The notes beneath the pieces are model-generated. The model did no database searches and had not been told where the DNA came from. It saw only the letters and a list, made by a program, of their open reading frames with translations. Positions 1 to 8,034 of a DNA stretch of 27,852 bases are shown piece after piece (within the stretch, counting starts at the first letter, position 1; the number at the start of each line of letters is the position of its first letter). A program made the position numbers and the translations under genes. Source of the DNA: an uncultured Riemerella sp. (lineage in GTDB: Bacteria > Bacteroidota > Bacteroidia > Flavobacteriales > Weeksellaceae); NCBI GenBank assembly GCA_938037185.1, contig CALHQK010000099.1:1-27852 (forward strand), in the 5' to 3' direction.

Positions 1-67
1 AATATCTACAGCTCTACATCCATCTTGAAAACAACATCCTTTTTCCAAAACTTCTTAAATTATAATA

Positions 68-97
68 AAAAACGCCTTTTTAAAGGGCGTTTTTTTA
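68..97. terminator. Bidirectional intrinsic terminator
   Basis: ACGCC and GGCGT arms with a short T/A-rich interior are flanked by an A-run on the left and a T-run on the right, so it can terminate in both directions. It sits just past the stop of the membrane protein on the minus strand. The first 67 bases of the window hold nothing I can assign. Confidence 0.75.
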
Positions 98-107
98 TAT
101 TTTAATC

Positions 108-1157
108 TTACTTTAAAATTTTAATTTTACTAAGTCTAAGTATCATCGGAAATGTAAAAATCACAAACCAAATCATCACATTTCTCGGAAATATATGATA
201 TTTCATATTAAGCCCATAAAGCACTAAAGAATAGACCAAACACAAAAAGGCAAGATAGCTATCTACCTGCTGATCAGAATATCTATAAATATGCTCCTTC
301 TTTATTTTGGCTAAATCCTCACTATAATTTCCTCCTTTACTAGGAAGAAACCTGAAAATTAGTGTCGCATTCTGAACAAAATACACCGATGAAATCCCCA
401 ATAAAAAATATTGCATCGCTAAGATAAAATTTTCAGAAAACAATTTTAAAGATTCCAAATCTCCTTTATTATAGACATTATAAATATTATCTATGGAAAA
501 AACGAGTATTATAATCGTACTCCAAATACTCAATGTTAATCTATGTTTTTTTGTCAATTTTATATCGGTAAGTATATAAAATATGGATGCCAACGAAGAA
601 AAAACCACAAAAACAGCAAGAAAAACTAAAAATTTATTGTCAAAATCACTAAACAAACCAACATCCAAACACCAGTACAGCATAGATATTGACAATAGCA
701 ATGTAATTCCTTCCGTGAGTTTGGCGGTTATCTTTTCCTTATATTTCGTGATAAATAACAGCGAAAACACCAACAAAAATGCATACGGCCACAGCATGAT
801 ATGCGTTTCAAAATTATACACTCTTTCTCTTTTCCCTGGTAAAAAGCTAAGAAAACTCGCCAAATAAGAGATAAGAAAGTTTTTAGTTATTATTTTCCAA
901 TCTTTACAAATTCTAAAACTCTCTATTATCGCCCCAATAAATAAAGCTATAACACTGACAGGTAATAATTTACGCTCACTTGCATAAATTCTAAATCCTA
1001 TATAAATAGTAAATCCAACAATAAGCCCAACTAAAAGAGCTATTCCTATTTTATACCAAACACCTGCTATTTTTACATCTCTTTCTTTCAAGGACAATGA
1101 AATATAATGGTAAAAACCAACAATAATAGCCCCAACCAACATAATAAAAGCTAGCAT
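108..1157 (-). CDS. Multi-pass membrane protein of unknown function
   Basis: The 349-residue product consists mostly of hydrophobic stretches of about 20 residues split by short basic loops. I estimate nine or ten transmembrane helices, with no catalytic motif I recognise. A longer frame starts at a TTG at 1184, but that codon lies inside a TAAATTTG promoter box. The ATG at 1157 is preceded by AGGAAG at suitable spacing and gives an N-terminus that begins directly in a membrane helix. The gene diverges from the EamA transporter gene and ends at a terminator, so it is probably monocistronic. The context gives no function. It could be a polymer or lipid membrane enzyme or a transporter subunit, but nothing in the sequence decides this. 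Confidence 0.7.
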   Translation of the reverse strand: MLAFIMLVGAIIVGFYHYISLSLKERDVKIAGVWYKIGIALLVGLIVGFTIYIGFRIYASERKLLPVSVIALFIGAIIESFRICKDWKIITKNFLISYLASFLSFLPGKRERVYNFETHIMLWPYAFLLVFSLLFITKYKEKITAKLTEGITLLLSISMLYWCLDVGLFSDFDNKFLVFLAVFVVFSSLASIFYILTDIKLTKKHRLTLSIWSTIIILVFSIDNIYNVYNKGDLESLKLFSENFILAMQYFLLGISSVYFVQNATLIFRFLPSKGGNYSEDLAKIKKEHIYRYSDQQVDSYLAFLCLVYSLVLYGLNMKYHIFPRNVMIWFVIFTFPMILRLSKIKILK

Positions 1158-1181
1158 AAATCTTCCTATTTTTAAAAGAAT

Positions 1182-1189
1182 CAAATTTA
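1182..1189 (-). promoter_or_regulatory. -7 box (TAAATTTG) for the membrane protein gene
   Basis: Read on the minus strand this is an exact TAnnTTTG box. It places transcription start near 1175, about 18 bases before the ATG at 1157, and excludes the upstream TTG as start. No convincing -33 TTTG is visible. Confidence 0.5.
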
Positions 1190-1206
1190 ATCATTTATTT
1201 GATTGG

Positions 1207-1250
1207 TTTTTCCTATTTTTGCGGAATTATTTTCCTAAAAATAGGAAAAA
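1207..1250 (+). promoter_or_regulatory. 14-bp perfect inverted repeat over the EamA promoter
   Basis: The arm at 1207-1220 (TTTTTCCTATTTTT) is repeated as its exact reverse complement at 1237-1250, with a 16-base spacer. The left arm contains a TATTTTTG -7 box at 1214-1221, so a protein bound to the arms would cover the start of transcription. A partial direct copy (TTCCTATTTTTAAAA) lies at 1163-1177 in the first codons and leader of the divergent gene. It could be an operator or an RNA hairpin. There is no T-tract after the right arm, so it is not a terminator. Confidence 0.5.
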
Positions 1251-1277
1251 TGGACAAATTTTAAAATCATCTAAACA

Positions 1278-2153
1278 ATGAGTGATACACTAAAAGGGTA
1301 TTTATTTGCCCTCGTTTCGGCGCTTACTTACGGAATGATTCCGCTTTTTATGATTCCATTGAAAAAAATGGAATTTTTCTCTGTAGATACAGCCTTATTT
1401 TATCGGTTCTTGATTGCGGCAATTCTGATTTTGGGATATTTGGTTTTCTATCAAAAAGAAAGCGTAAAAATCAATTTAAAAGAAGGTATTATTTTTAGTA
1501 TTTTAGGACTTTTCTACGCACTCTCGGCGGAGTTTCTGTTTATAGCGTATGATTTTCTGAGCCCTGGGATTGCATCTACTATATTTTTCATTTATCCCAT
1601 TATGGTTGCCCTTATTTTGGGAATATTTTTCAAAGAAAAAATAACGCTTGCCACCACCATTTCACTGGTTATCGTAGTTGTGGGAGTGGGTCTTTTAAGC
1701 ATTAAAGATAATTTTGAGATTAATTACATCGGACTTTTCGTTTCGCTGCTGGGCGCATTGATGTATGCTCTGTATATGATTATTGTTAATAAAACTAAAA
1801 TCAAAGCCTCTGGCGTGAAAGTTTCTTTTTATTCAATGGTATTTGCATCGTTGTTTTTCCTCGTTAAAACACTTGTTTTGGGAAATAGTGCTACCATTCC
1901 TTCTCTGGAAATCGGAACTCATTTGGCTTTATTCTCGCTGATAACTACGGCCTTATCAGTGGTTTCGCTGGTTTACGCAATTAAATATATCGGTTCTACG
2001 CCTACCGCCATCATGGGAGCTGTGGAGCCTGTGGTAGCCGTGATGATAAGCGTGGGACTATTCGATGAAACCCTGACTTTCTCACTGATTGCAGGCGTAA
2101 TTATCATCATCTCTGGTGTTTTGATAGATGTAGTTTTCAACAAGAAAAAATAA
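1278..2153 (+). CDS. EamA/DMT-family transporter
   Basis: The 291-residue integral membrane protein has about ten hydrophobic helices in two homologous halves, as in the EamA (drug/metabolite transporter) superfamily. The first half begins with GYLFALVSALTYGMIPL and the second with IGLFVSLLGALMYALYMI near residue 150. The typical PTAIMGAVEPVVAVMIS segment of the last helices is present near residues 240-258, and the C-terminus is short and lysine-rich. Members export or import small metabolites such as amino acids or purines across the inner membrane, and the substrate cannot be read from sequence. The ATG at 1278 lies about 50 bases after the -7 box inside the inverted repeat. A terminator follows the stop at once. 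Assignment to the family is firm. Confidence 0.9.
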   Translation: MSDTLKGYLFALVSALTYGMIPLFMIPLKKMEFFSVDTALFYRFLIAAILILGYLVFYQKESVKINLKEGIIFSILGLFYALSAEFLFIAYDFLSPGIASTIFFIYPIMVALILGIFFKEKITLATTISLVIVVVGVGLLSIKDNFEINYIGLFVSLLGALMYALYMIIVNKTKIKASGVKVSFYSMVFASLFFLVKTLVLGNSATIPSLEIGTHLALFSLITTALSVVSLVYAIKYIGSTPTAIMGAVEPVVAVMISVGLFDETLTFSLIAGVIIIISGVLIDVVFNKKK

Positions 2154-2154
2154 A

Positions 2155-2180
2155 AAAAGCTCCTTTTTGAAGGAGCTTTT
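2155..2180. terminator. Bidirectional terminator between convergent genes
   Basis: AAAAGCTCCTT at 2155-2165 pairs with AAGGAGCTTTT at 2170-2180 over a four-base loop, with A- and T-runs outside. It serves both the EamA gene (+) and alaS (-), whose stop is a few bases away. Confidence 0.9.
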
Positions 2181-2185
2181 TCTTT

Positions 2186-4783
2186 TTATAGTTCTAATGC
2201 TTTTTTCTCTGCATTGGCTAAGCCATCTAAGTTTTTTCCACCCGCAGTAGCAAAACCTGGGTTTCCACCACCGCCGCCTTGGATTTCTTTCGCAAGGTCT
2301 TTCACGATGTTTCCTGCATGATATTTTTCCTCAATATCAGCCGAAACCCCTACTGTAAGCATTGGTTTTTCTCCTGCATCAGAAAGGATAACTACCACAG
2401 ACTGTGGAACTTCTTTTTTCAGCTGGAAGACTATATCTTTTACTGTTCCTGCATCCAGAGATGTTCTCTTTACCAAAAGTTTTTTGTCGCCTTTGTCTAG
2501 GAAGTCGTTCTTCCAGTTTTGAATTTCTCCTTTTGCTTTTTCTTTTTTCAAAGCTTCTATTTCGGCTTTCAGAGCATTATTTTCTTCCAATAATTTTTCT
2601 ACATGTTTTACCAAATCTTTGGATTTCAATAGTTCTGAAAGTTTGTCCGCTTGTTCTTCCAAATCGGAGAAATACTGTCTTACTCTATCTCTCGTAATGG
2701 CCTCCACACGGCGAATTCCTGCCGCTACTGCTCCTTCGGAAACGATTTTGAAATACCAAATATCCGATGTATTTTTCACATGCGTTCCACCACAAAGTTC
2801 TTTACTTTCTCCAAACTGAATCATACGAACTCTATCTCCGTATTTCTCCCCGAAAAGCGCCATCGCACCAGCATCCATCGCCTGCTGCATGGTGATATTT
2901 CTATGCTCTTGAAGAGCTATTTTCTGGTGAATTCTTTCATTTACTCTTTTTTCTACTTCGCAAATTTCCTCATCGGTCATTTTTTGGAAATGAGAAAAGT
3001 CAAATCTCAGAGACTGCGTATCTACACGAGAACCTCTCTGCTCTACATGCGTTCCTAAAACCTCTCTAAGCGCCTGATGCAGCAAGTGCGTAGCCGAGTG
3101 ATTGGCCTCTGCAAGGATTCTTCCCTTTACTTCCGCCTTCAGAGGTTCATCTATATTCATCGGTAAAGTTTCAGAAAGATGAATTATCAGGTTATTTTCT
3201 TTCTTAGTGTCAATGATATAGGTAACATCGCCATTTGCAGAAACCAAAAGACCTTTGTCTCCTACCTGACCCCCGCCTTCTGGATAAAACGGAGTAACAT
3301 TAAACACCAAATGATAAAGCGTTCCGTCCTTTTGGCTTTCTACTTTTCTGTATTTAGTCACACGAACTATTCCCTCCAAAGTATCATACCCGATGAACTC
3401 TTCCTCATCATCCTCGCGAAGAACCACCCAGTCATCAGTTTTCATTTGTGCTGCAGCACGAGAGCGTTCTTTTTGTTTTTGTAATTCTTCTTCAAAGCCT
3501 TTTTCATCCAAAGTGAAACCTTTCTCTGTGAGAATAAGCGCCGTAAGGTCTATCGGGAAACCATAAGTATCATACAGCTCAAACGCCTTGCTTCCTGAAA
3601 TCACTTTCTCAGTTGCATTATTCATCATGGTATCCAGCATAAGGAGTCCTTGTTCTAGGGTTCTCAAGAATGAATTTTCCTCTTCTTTTATTACATTTTT
3701 AATCAATTCGTACTGCTTGTCCAGCTCTGGGAAAGCTCCTCCCATCTGCTGAGCAAGTGTAGCCACCAATTTGTAAATAAATGGTTCTTTCTGCCCAAGG
3801 AAAGTAAATGCGTAGCGGATTGCCCTTCTCAAAATCCTTCTGATAACATATCCTGCTCCACCATTGGAAGGAAGCTGCCCATCAGCGATAGCAAAAGAAA
3901 CCGCACGAATGTGGTCTACAATCACACGAATGGCAATATCCTTTTCATCATCCAGTTTTCCTGTATATTTTTTCCCTGAAAGCTCCTCTACTTTTTCTAT
4001 CAAAGGCGTGAAAACATCCGTATCATAGTTAGAAGATTTCCCCTGAAGTGCCATACAAAGACGCTCAAAGCCCATCCCTGTATCCACATTCTGTTTTGGT
4101 AATTTTTCTAATGAGCCATCTGCCTTTCGGTTAAACTCCATAAATACAAGATTCCAAATCTCCACTACCTGTGGATGGTCATTATTCACCAAATCCTTCC
4201 CTGAAACTCTGGCTTTTTCATCTTCACTTCTCAAATCCACATGAATTTCGGAACATGGCCCACATGGTCCCTGCTCGCCCATTTCCCAGAAATTATCTTT
4301 TTTGTTTCCGTTTATTATTCGGCTTTCATCGATATGTTCTTTCCAAAAATCGTATGCATCTTGGTCTCTTTCCAAGTTTTCAGAAGCATCTCCTTCGAAA
4401 ATCGTTACATACAGATTTTCTTTCGGTATTTTATAAACTTCGGTCAAAAGTTCCCACGCCCAAGCAATCGCTTCTTTTTTGAAATAATCCCCAAAAGACC
4501 AGTTCCCCAGCATCTCGAACATCGTATGGTGATAGGTATCACGACCTACATCGTCCAAATCATTATGCTTTCCTGAAACTCTCAAACACTTTTGTGTATC
4601 GGCTACACGGACAGATTTCGGTTCTTTGTATCCGAGAAAAAAGTCCTTAAACTGAGTCATCCCCGAGTTGGAGAACATCAGCGTAGGGTCATCTTTCAAA
4701 ACGATAGGTGCAGAGGGCACTATCTCATGCTCTTTGTTTTTAAAAAATTCTAAAAATTTCTGGCGTATTTCTTTTGAAGTCAT
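2186..4783 (-). CDS. alaS: Alanine--tRNA ligase
   Basis: The product charges tRNA-Ala with alanine in the cytoplasm. Its 865 residues match the usual length of bacterial AlaRS, and all parts are in order. The N-terminal class II catalytic core opens with EIRQKFLEFFKNKEHEIVPS and includes the FMEFNR and DTGMGFERL segments. The second domain carries the editing/zinc motif, HSATH near residue 560 and CGGTH near residue 662. A coiled-coil, lysine-rich linker lies around residues 700-750, and the C-terminal DHHA1 domain ends with the glycine-rich GGGGGNPGFATAGG. No key residue is missing. The ATG at 4783 follows an A/T-rich leader from a -7 box at 4813-4820. Downstream is a shared terminator. It is probably transcribed alone, although the symporter gene lies 105 bases upstream on the same strand. 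Confidence 0.98.
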   Translation of the reverse strand: MTSKEIRQKFLEFFKNKEHEIVPSAPIVLKDDPTLMFSNSGMTQFKDFFLGYKEPKSVRVADTQKCLRVSGKHNDLDDVGRDTYHHTMFEMLGNWSFGDYFKKEAIAWAWELLTEVYKIPKENLYVTIFEGDASENLERDQDAYDFWKEHIDESRIINGNKKDNFWEMGEQGPCGPCSEIHVDLRSEDEKARVSGKDLVNNDHPQVVEIWNLVFMEFNRKADGSLEKLPKQNVDTGMGFERLCMALQGKSSNYDTDVFTPLIEKVEELSGKKYTGKLDDEKDIAIRVIVDHIRAVSFAIADGQLPSNGGAGYVIRRILRRAIRYAFTFLGQKEPFIYKLVATLAQQMGGAFPELDKQYELIKNVIKEEENSFLRTLEQGLLMLDTMMNNATEKVISGSKAFELYDTYGFPIDLTALILTEKGFTLDEKGFEEELQKQKERSRAAAQMKTDDWVVLREDDEEEFIGYDTLEGIVRVTKYRKVESQKDGTLYHLVFNVTPFYPEGGGQVGDKGLLVSANGDVTYIIDTKKENNLIIHLSETLPMNIDEPLKAEVKGRILAEANHSATHLLHQALREVLGTHVEQRGSRVDTQSLRFDFSHFQKMTDEEICEVEKRVNERIHQKIALQEHRNITMQQAMDAGAMALFGEKYGDRVRMIQFGESKELCGGTHVKNTSDIWYFKIVSEGAVAAGIRRVEAITRDRVRQYFSDLEEQADKLSELLKSKDLVKHVEKLLEENNALKAEIEALKKEKAKGEIQNWKNDFLDKGDKKLLVKRTSLDAGTVKDIVFQLKKEVPQSVVVILSDAGEKPMLTVGVSADIEEKYHAGNIVKDLAKEIQGGGGGNPGFATAGGKNLDGLANAEKKALEL

Positions 4784-4812
4784 ATTTTTAAATTAAAATT
4801 TTTAATGATTGG

Positions 4813-4820
4813 CAAATTTA
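4813..4820 (-). promoter_or_regulatory. -7 box (TAAATTTG) of alaS
   Basis: An exact TAnnTTTG box on the minus strand puts transcription start about 20 bases before the alaS ATG. A TTG lies 23 bases further upstream (4844-4846), slightly wide for a -33 element. Confidence 0.5.
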
Positions 4821-4888
4821 AATATTTTTTCTTTACTCCCAGCCAAAAAAGCACGGGCAGAGCCAAGTTTTATATCGGTATATTCATT

Positions 4889-6331
4889 TTATTTCTTTCG
4901 GATGAGCCACAGCCCAACAAAGGTAAGCAACCCATTGATAATCAAAAGTTCCAAACCAATTTTAAATTCGCCGAAAATATCCGATTGGTATTTGTCTATC
5001 AAGAAAGAAAGTGTAGGAGCTATGATGCAGATATACGGCACCAAATGGTCTTTCACTTTATATTTGGTAAAAATCCCAAAAGCAAACAAACCAAGCAGCG
5101 GCCCGTAAGTAAAGCCTGCCAATTTCAGGATAAGCCCAATCATAGAGGCATCATCTATCCACTTGAAAACCATCACCATAATAAGGAAAGAAATCGTTAC
5201 TAAAATATGCACTTTCTTTCTGAAAGTTTCTTTTTTGGTGTGAGCCCAGTAGTCCTTATCTTTAATTCCGAAAATATCAATACAAATAGAGGAAGTAAGC
5301 GCCGTCATCGCCCCATCAGCACTGGAACAAAAGGCTGAAATAAGCCCAATAATGAAAGCCACCCCTATCAGTGGAGACATATACTCCAAAGCCGCCGTAG
5401 GGAACAGCCTGTCTTTCACCGCGGTGATGTTTTTCTGCTCTGCGAACAAATGAAGCATTCCCCCCATATAAAGGAACAAAGTAATCATCCCCAGCAAGAT
5501 GAAAGTCAGCACCAGCATATTTTTTTGGCTGTCTTTCAGGTTAGAAACAGAGATGTTTTTCTGCATCATATCTTGGTCTATACCCGTCATCGCAATGGTA
5601 ATGAACGCCCCCGCCAAAATCTGTTTCACGAAGAAACTTCCATTCATCACATTCGTATCAAAAACACGAAGATAGCCCCTTTCGCTCATCATCGAGAGAC
5701 TTTCAGAGAAACTGATATTCATATGATGAAGGATATAAATTACCGTAGCCACCAAGCCCAAAAGCATCGCTGTGGTCTGGATAGTATCTGTCCAAATGAT
5801 GGTTTTCACACCGCCTTTGTAAGTGTAAAGGATAATCATCAAAAGAGTGAGCAAAGTTGTAAGCCAAAACGGAACGCCAAAACTGTCCAAAATCATCACC
5901 TGCAATATATTTACTGCTAAATAAACCCTCGCAGTAGCGCCCACCAGTTTAGAAACGATGAAGATAATCGCCCCTGATTTATAGGTACTTTCGCCCATTC
6001 GCTCCTGAAGGTAAGTATAAATAGAAGTAAGGTGCATTTTGTAATAAATCGGCAGTAGAATGTACGCCACCACGATATAACCGATGATATAGCCGAAAGT
6101 AATCTGCAGATATTGGAAACCATCCGTCCCTACCGTTCCTGGCACACTCACGAAAGTAACCCCAGAAAGCGTAGAACCTATCATCCCAAAAGCTACTAAT
6201 TTCCAGTTTCCAGAGCGGTTTCCTATGAAGAAACTATCATTGTCACTCCCCTCGCTGGTAATCCAAGATATCAGCATCAAAAGCCCAAAATATCCAATAA
6301 CAATATACAAAAGTAATAATGGCGAAAGCAT
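4889..6331 (-). CDS. Sodium:solute symporter (SSS family)
   Basis: The 480-residue membrane protein has about 13 predicted helices and the features of the SSSF/SGLT-like family. Early on there are FFIGNRSGNWKLVAFGMIG and SGVTFVSVPG, which line the substrate and sodium path in this fold. Later come GIDQDMMQKNIS and SAFCSSADGAMTALTSSICID, where conserved small and hydroxyl residues of the sodium site lie. Such proteins couple sodium entry to uptake of sugars, amino acids, sialic acid or other small solutes across the inner membrane. The substrate is not readable. The start lies 25 bases after the acetyltransferase stop, so the two are probably co-transcribed. Two lysines after a short terminal helix form the C-terminus. 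Confidence 0.9.
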   Translation of the reverse strand: MLSPLLLLYIVIGYFGLLMLISWITSEGSDNDSFFIGNRSGNWKLVAFGMIGSTLSGVTFVSVPGTVGTDGFQYLQITFGYIIGYIVVAYILLPIYYKMHLTSIYTYLQERMGESTYKSGAIIFIVSKLVGATARVYLAVNILQVMILDSFGVPFWLTTLLTLLMIILYTYKGGVKTIIWTDTIQTTAMLLGLVATVIYILHHMNISFSESLSMMSERGYLRVFDTNVMNGSFFVKQILAGAFITIAMTGIDQDMMQKNISVSNLKDSQKNMLVLTFILLGMITLFLYMGGMLHLFAEQKNITAVKDRLFPTAALEYMSPLIGVAFIIGLISAFCSSADGAMTALTSSICIDIFGIKDKDYWAHTKKETFRKKVHILVTISFLIMVMVFKWIDDASMIGLILKLAGFTYGPLLGLFAFGIFTKYKVKDHLVPYICIIAPTLSFLIDKYQSDIFGEFKIGLELLIINGLLTFVGLWLIRKK

Positions 6332-6356
6332 ACTATTTTTTATTTCTAATTATATT

Positions 6357-6914
6357 TTATTTTTTAAAATCTTCCTTTAAAATGGAATACCGAACGAAAT
6401 CCAAGAATTTTCCGTTTTTATAAATTTCCTGTTTGAGGACAGCCTCTTGCTTCATTCCACTTTTCTCCATCACTCGCCCTGAAGCAGGATTGTGCGGAAA
6501 GAAAACCGCAAACATTTTATTTAGATTTAGAACTTTAAATCCAAAAGCCAGCACCTCCGTCATGGCTTCCGTCACATAACCTTTGTTCCAAAATTCTTTC
6601 CCCAGCCAGTAACCGATTTCCGCCTTTTGATTGGCTTTATCCCAGTGATGAATTCCTATAAGCCCCATTATCAAGCCATTTTCTTTATTTCGGATTGCAA
6701 AAACAAAATCCGTTTCGTTCTCAAAACCTTTATCCACCACCTCGTGGATTAAAAACTCGGCATCCGCCTCCTTGTAGGGATAGGGTATGTTTGCGGTATT
6801 TTCTGAATAAATCTTATCAGAATCCAGATAATGAATAATATGCTGCATATCACCCTCCACAGGACGGCTGAGAATGAGCCTTTCAGTAGTCAAAACGGGA
6901 AATTCCTTTTTCAT
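6357..6914 (-). CDS. GNAT-family N-acetyltransferase (RimJ/RimL type)
   Basis: The 185-residue product has the RimJ/RimL layout. TERLILSRP opens the fold, and IGYWLGKEFWNKGYVTEAM is the acetyl-CoA binding stretch. NPASGRVMEKSGM near the end is the usual N-x-x-S-x-x-V-x-E-K-x-G-M signature. It transfers acetyl from acetyl-CoA to an amine, often a protein N-terminus, antibiotic or small metabolite; the acceptor is unknown. A GTG at 6935 would add seven residues. However, it lies only five bases from a TACTTTTG promoter box and would leave no leader, so I prefer the ATG at 6914. The symporter gene follows after 25 bases. Confidence 0.87.
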   Translation of the reverse strand: MKKEFPVLTTERLILSRPVEGDMQHIIHYLDSDKIYSENTANIPYPYKEADAEFLIHEVVDKGFENETDFVFAIRNKENGLIMGLIGIHHWDKANQKAEIGYWLGKEFWNKGYVTEAMTEVLAFGFKVLNLNKMFAVFFPHNPASGRVMEKSGMKQEAVLKQEIYKNGKFLDFVRYSILKEDFKK

Positions 6915-6940
6915 ATTTTTTGGGATAAAAACCACATTGG

Positions 6941-6948
6941 CAAAAGTA
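6941..6948 (-). promoter_or_regulatory. -7 box (TACTTTTG) that decides the acetyltransferase start
   Basis: An exact TAnnTTTG box on the minus strand puts transcription start around 6934, next to the GTG at 6935 and about 20 bases before the ATG at 6914. No clear -33 element is seen. Confidence 0.5.
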
Positions 6949-6998
6949 ATAAAAAAAGTATTGAAAAAGCTAATAAAGTCGGCATTTATCCCATTGAA

Positions 6999-7017
6999 AG
7001 CTGTTTTATAGACAGCT
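6999..7017. other. Small stem-loop abutting the tandem repeats
   Basis: AGCTGT at 6999-7004 and ACAGCT at 7012-7017 form a six-pair stem with a seven-base loop. There is no T-tract on either side, so it is not a standard terminator. It ends two bases before the first 21-bp repeat unit. Confidence 0.4.
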
Positions 7018-7019
7018 GA

Positions 7020-7166
7020 CGGGGTTTAAAACTCCTTTGTTGGGGTTGTTTTGAGATATTTTGGGGTTCAAAACCGGAAATTTGGGGTTCAAGACCGCAT
7101 CGGTGGGGTTCAGAACCGGAATTTTGGGGTTGAAGACCGCATTTTTGTAGTTTAAAAACAAAAAAC
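7020..7166. repeat. Seven tandem 21-bp units with internal palindromes
   Basis: Units start at 7020, 7041, 7062, 7083, 7104, 7125 and 7146, each exactly 21 bp. The four central units share TGGGGTTCAAAACCG or close variants; the outer units are degenerate and keep GGGGTT or only TGTAGTTTAAAA. Each central unit contains a small palindrome, best in the fifth (GGTTCAGAACC). Alternate units resemble each other more (ACCGGAA versus ACCGCAT), hinting at growth by a 42-bp step. One frame translates to W-G-S-x-P heptads, but it has an in-frame TGA just before the first unit, another in the sixth, and no start codon. It is therefore probably not coding. The rest of the intergenic region 6949-7223 holds only the small stem-loop before the array. 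Confidence 0.85.
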
Positions 7167-7223
7167 TTGTCATTTTCATTAAAAATATAAATATTACCCT
7201 TCTATTCTCTATTTTTCTAATAA

Positions 7224-7670
7224 TTATCTTTCAGGATAAAACTCATACCATTTATTGTAAATTTCTACTTTTAGAGTGTCATATTTTCTATACCAATCTT
7301 TATCCACTGTTTTTATGGATTTTTCATAAACAAATACTGAATCATTATAATAAAGGCTATATGGTAACTTATCCATTGACTTTTTATCCATTTTTTTGAG
7401 ATAAATAGGTGGAAAATTATTTTTTAAGACTTTTATCGAATCATCTACTGGAAGATTTGTATTCAAATACATAAACTTCCACTTTGGTGTAGAAAATACC
7501 CAAAGATTTAATATGTATTTGTCTTTTTTATAAACATAACCTCCAGATCCCCCTACAAAATCCCCTTTTTCATCTCCAACTAACTTATAATAATCCCTTT
7601 TAGGAGCGGGAGGAACAAGGCAACTATTAAATAAAATTATACCAAATAACAATATTATTATTTTTCTCAT
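7224..7670 (-). CDS. Small lipoprotein of unknown function
   Basis: The 148-residue product has a lipoprotein signal: MRK, a hydrophobic core, then FNSC with the lipidated cysteine at residue 17. The mature part is rich in Lys, Tyr and Asp, with no motif or cysteine pair I recognise. It is probably anchored in the envelope and faces the periplasm or the surface. A TAAATTTG box at 7776-7783, just beyond the duplicated acs terminator, could drive it, with a leader of about 100 bases. The neighbourhood is rearranged: it lies directly after a stray copy of the acs 3' end. That the gene is real rests on length, signal and codon pattern. I cannot assign a family. Confidence 0.7.
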   Translation of the reverse strand: MRKIIILLFGIILFNSCLVPPAPKRDYYKLVGDEKGDFVGGSGGYVYKKDKYILNLWVFSTPKWKFMYLNTNLPVDDSIKVLKNNFPPIYLKKMDKKSMDKLPYSLYYNDSVFVYEKSIKTVDKDWYRKYDTLKVEIYNKWYEFYPER

Positions 7671-7775
7671 TTTTCCTCTGTATTTATTTTTTAGGTTAAG
7701 TAATTTTCTTCATATTCCCAAATGCAGAATCTCAAGTTTAGGTCATTCTCTACTTTTGGCGTTTTACTTTTTCTA

Positions 7776-7783
7776 CAAATTTA
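7776..7783 (-). promoter_or_regulatory. -7 box (TAAATTTG) after duplicated terminator, copy A
   Basis: An exact TAnnTTTG box on the minus strand. The corresponding site in copy B (8518-8525) reads TAGATTTG. Each copy thus offers a promoter just past the terminator, pointing into the following small gene. Confidence 0.4.
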
Positions 7784-7794
7784 CACAAAAATAA

Positions 7795-7822
7795 AAGAGC
7801 CCTGACTTTTAGCATGACTCTT
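7795..7822 (-). terminator. Degraded terminator in copy A
   Basis: AAGAG and CTCTT arms remain at the ends of the hairpin. The inner pairs present in copy B (CGTGC with GCATG) are disrupted here. A T-rich tail follows on the minus strand. It would stop the short transcript of the 156-residue protein gene, probably less well than copy B. Confidence 0.5.
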
Positions 7823-7828
7823 CGCTAT

Positions 7829-8034
7829 TTATATTCTTTCTTTTATAATTTCATCTATAATCTCAGGATTGATAAGCGTAGAATTGTCCCCAAAATTATC
7901 ATCCTTTCCTTCTTTTTCTTAAGATACGCCTTACAATCTTACCCGAACGGGTTTTCGGCAGTGCAGAAACAAACTGAATTTTATCCAGCTTCGCGATAGG
8001 CCCCACTTGGTCAGAAATCAACTGGTTAATCTCC
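7829..8034 (-). pseudogene. acs: Detached 3' fragment of acs
   Basis: The minus strand encodes the last part of acetyl-CoA synthetase, from INQLISDQVGPIAKLDKIQF through PKTRSGKIVRRILRK. The out-of-frame tail DDNFGDNSTLINPEIIDE ends at the TAA at 7829. It carries the same internal frameshift as the full gene's 3' end. There is no start or N-terminal part, so it is a non-functional relic of duplication. The stop codon of the 156-residue protein (8026-8028) lies inside it, in another frame. Confidence 0.9.

Larger units (their letters stand above)
7784..8034 (-). repeat. Direct repeat copy A of the acs 3' end plus terminator
   Basis: This block matches 8526-8776 in the same orientation. Bases 7829-8034 agree with copy B except for one difference (AACTGG here, AGCTGG there). 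The outer part carrying the terminator has several mismatches and a two-base length difference. Similarity fades beyond 8034, where the reading enters the gene for the 156-residue protein. Confidence 0.95.

Noticed and set aside
4784..4888. tRNA-sensing leader before alaS
   Set aside because: The 105-base gap has a promoter box but no terminator hairpin or Ala-codon run.
7020..7133. Coding heptad repeats (W-G-S-x-P)
   Set aside because: The frame has a TGA directly before the first unit, no start codon, and another TGA in the sixth unit.
7020..7166. CRISPR array
   Set aside because: Units of 21 bp run head to tail with no unique spacers between them, and no cas gene is present.
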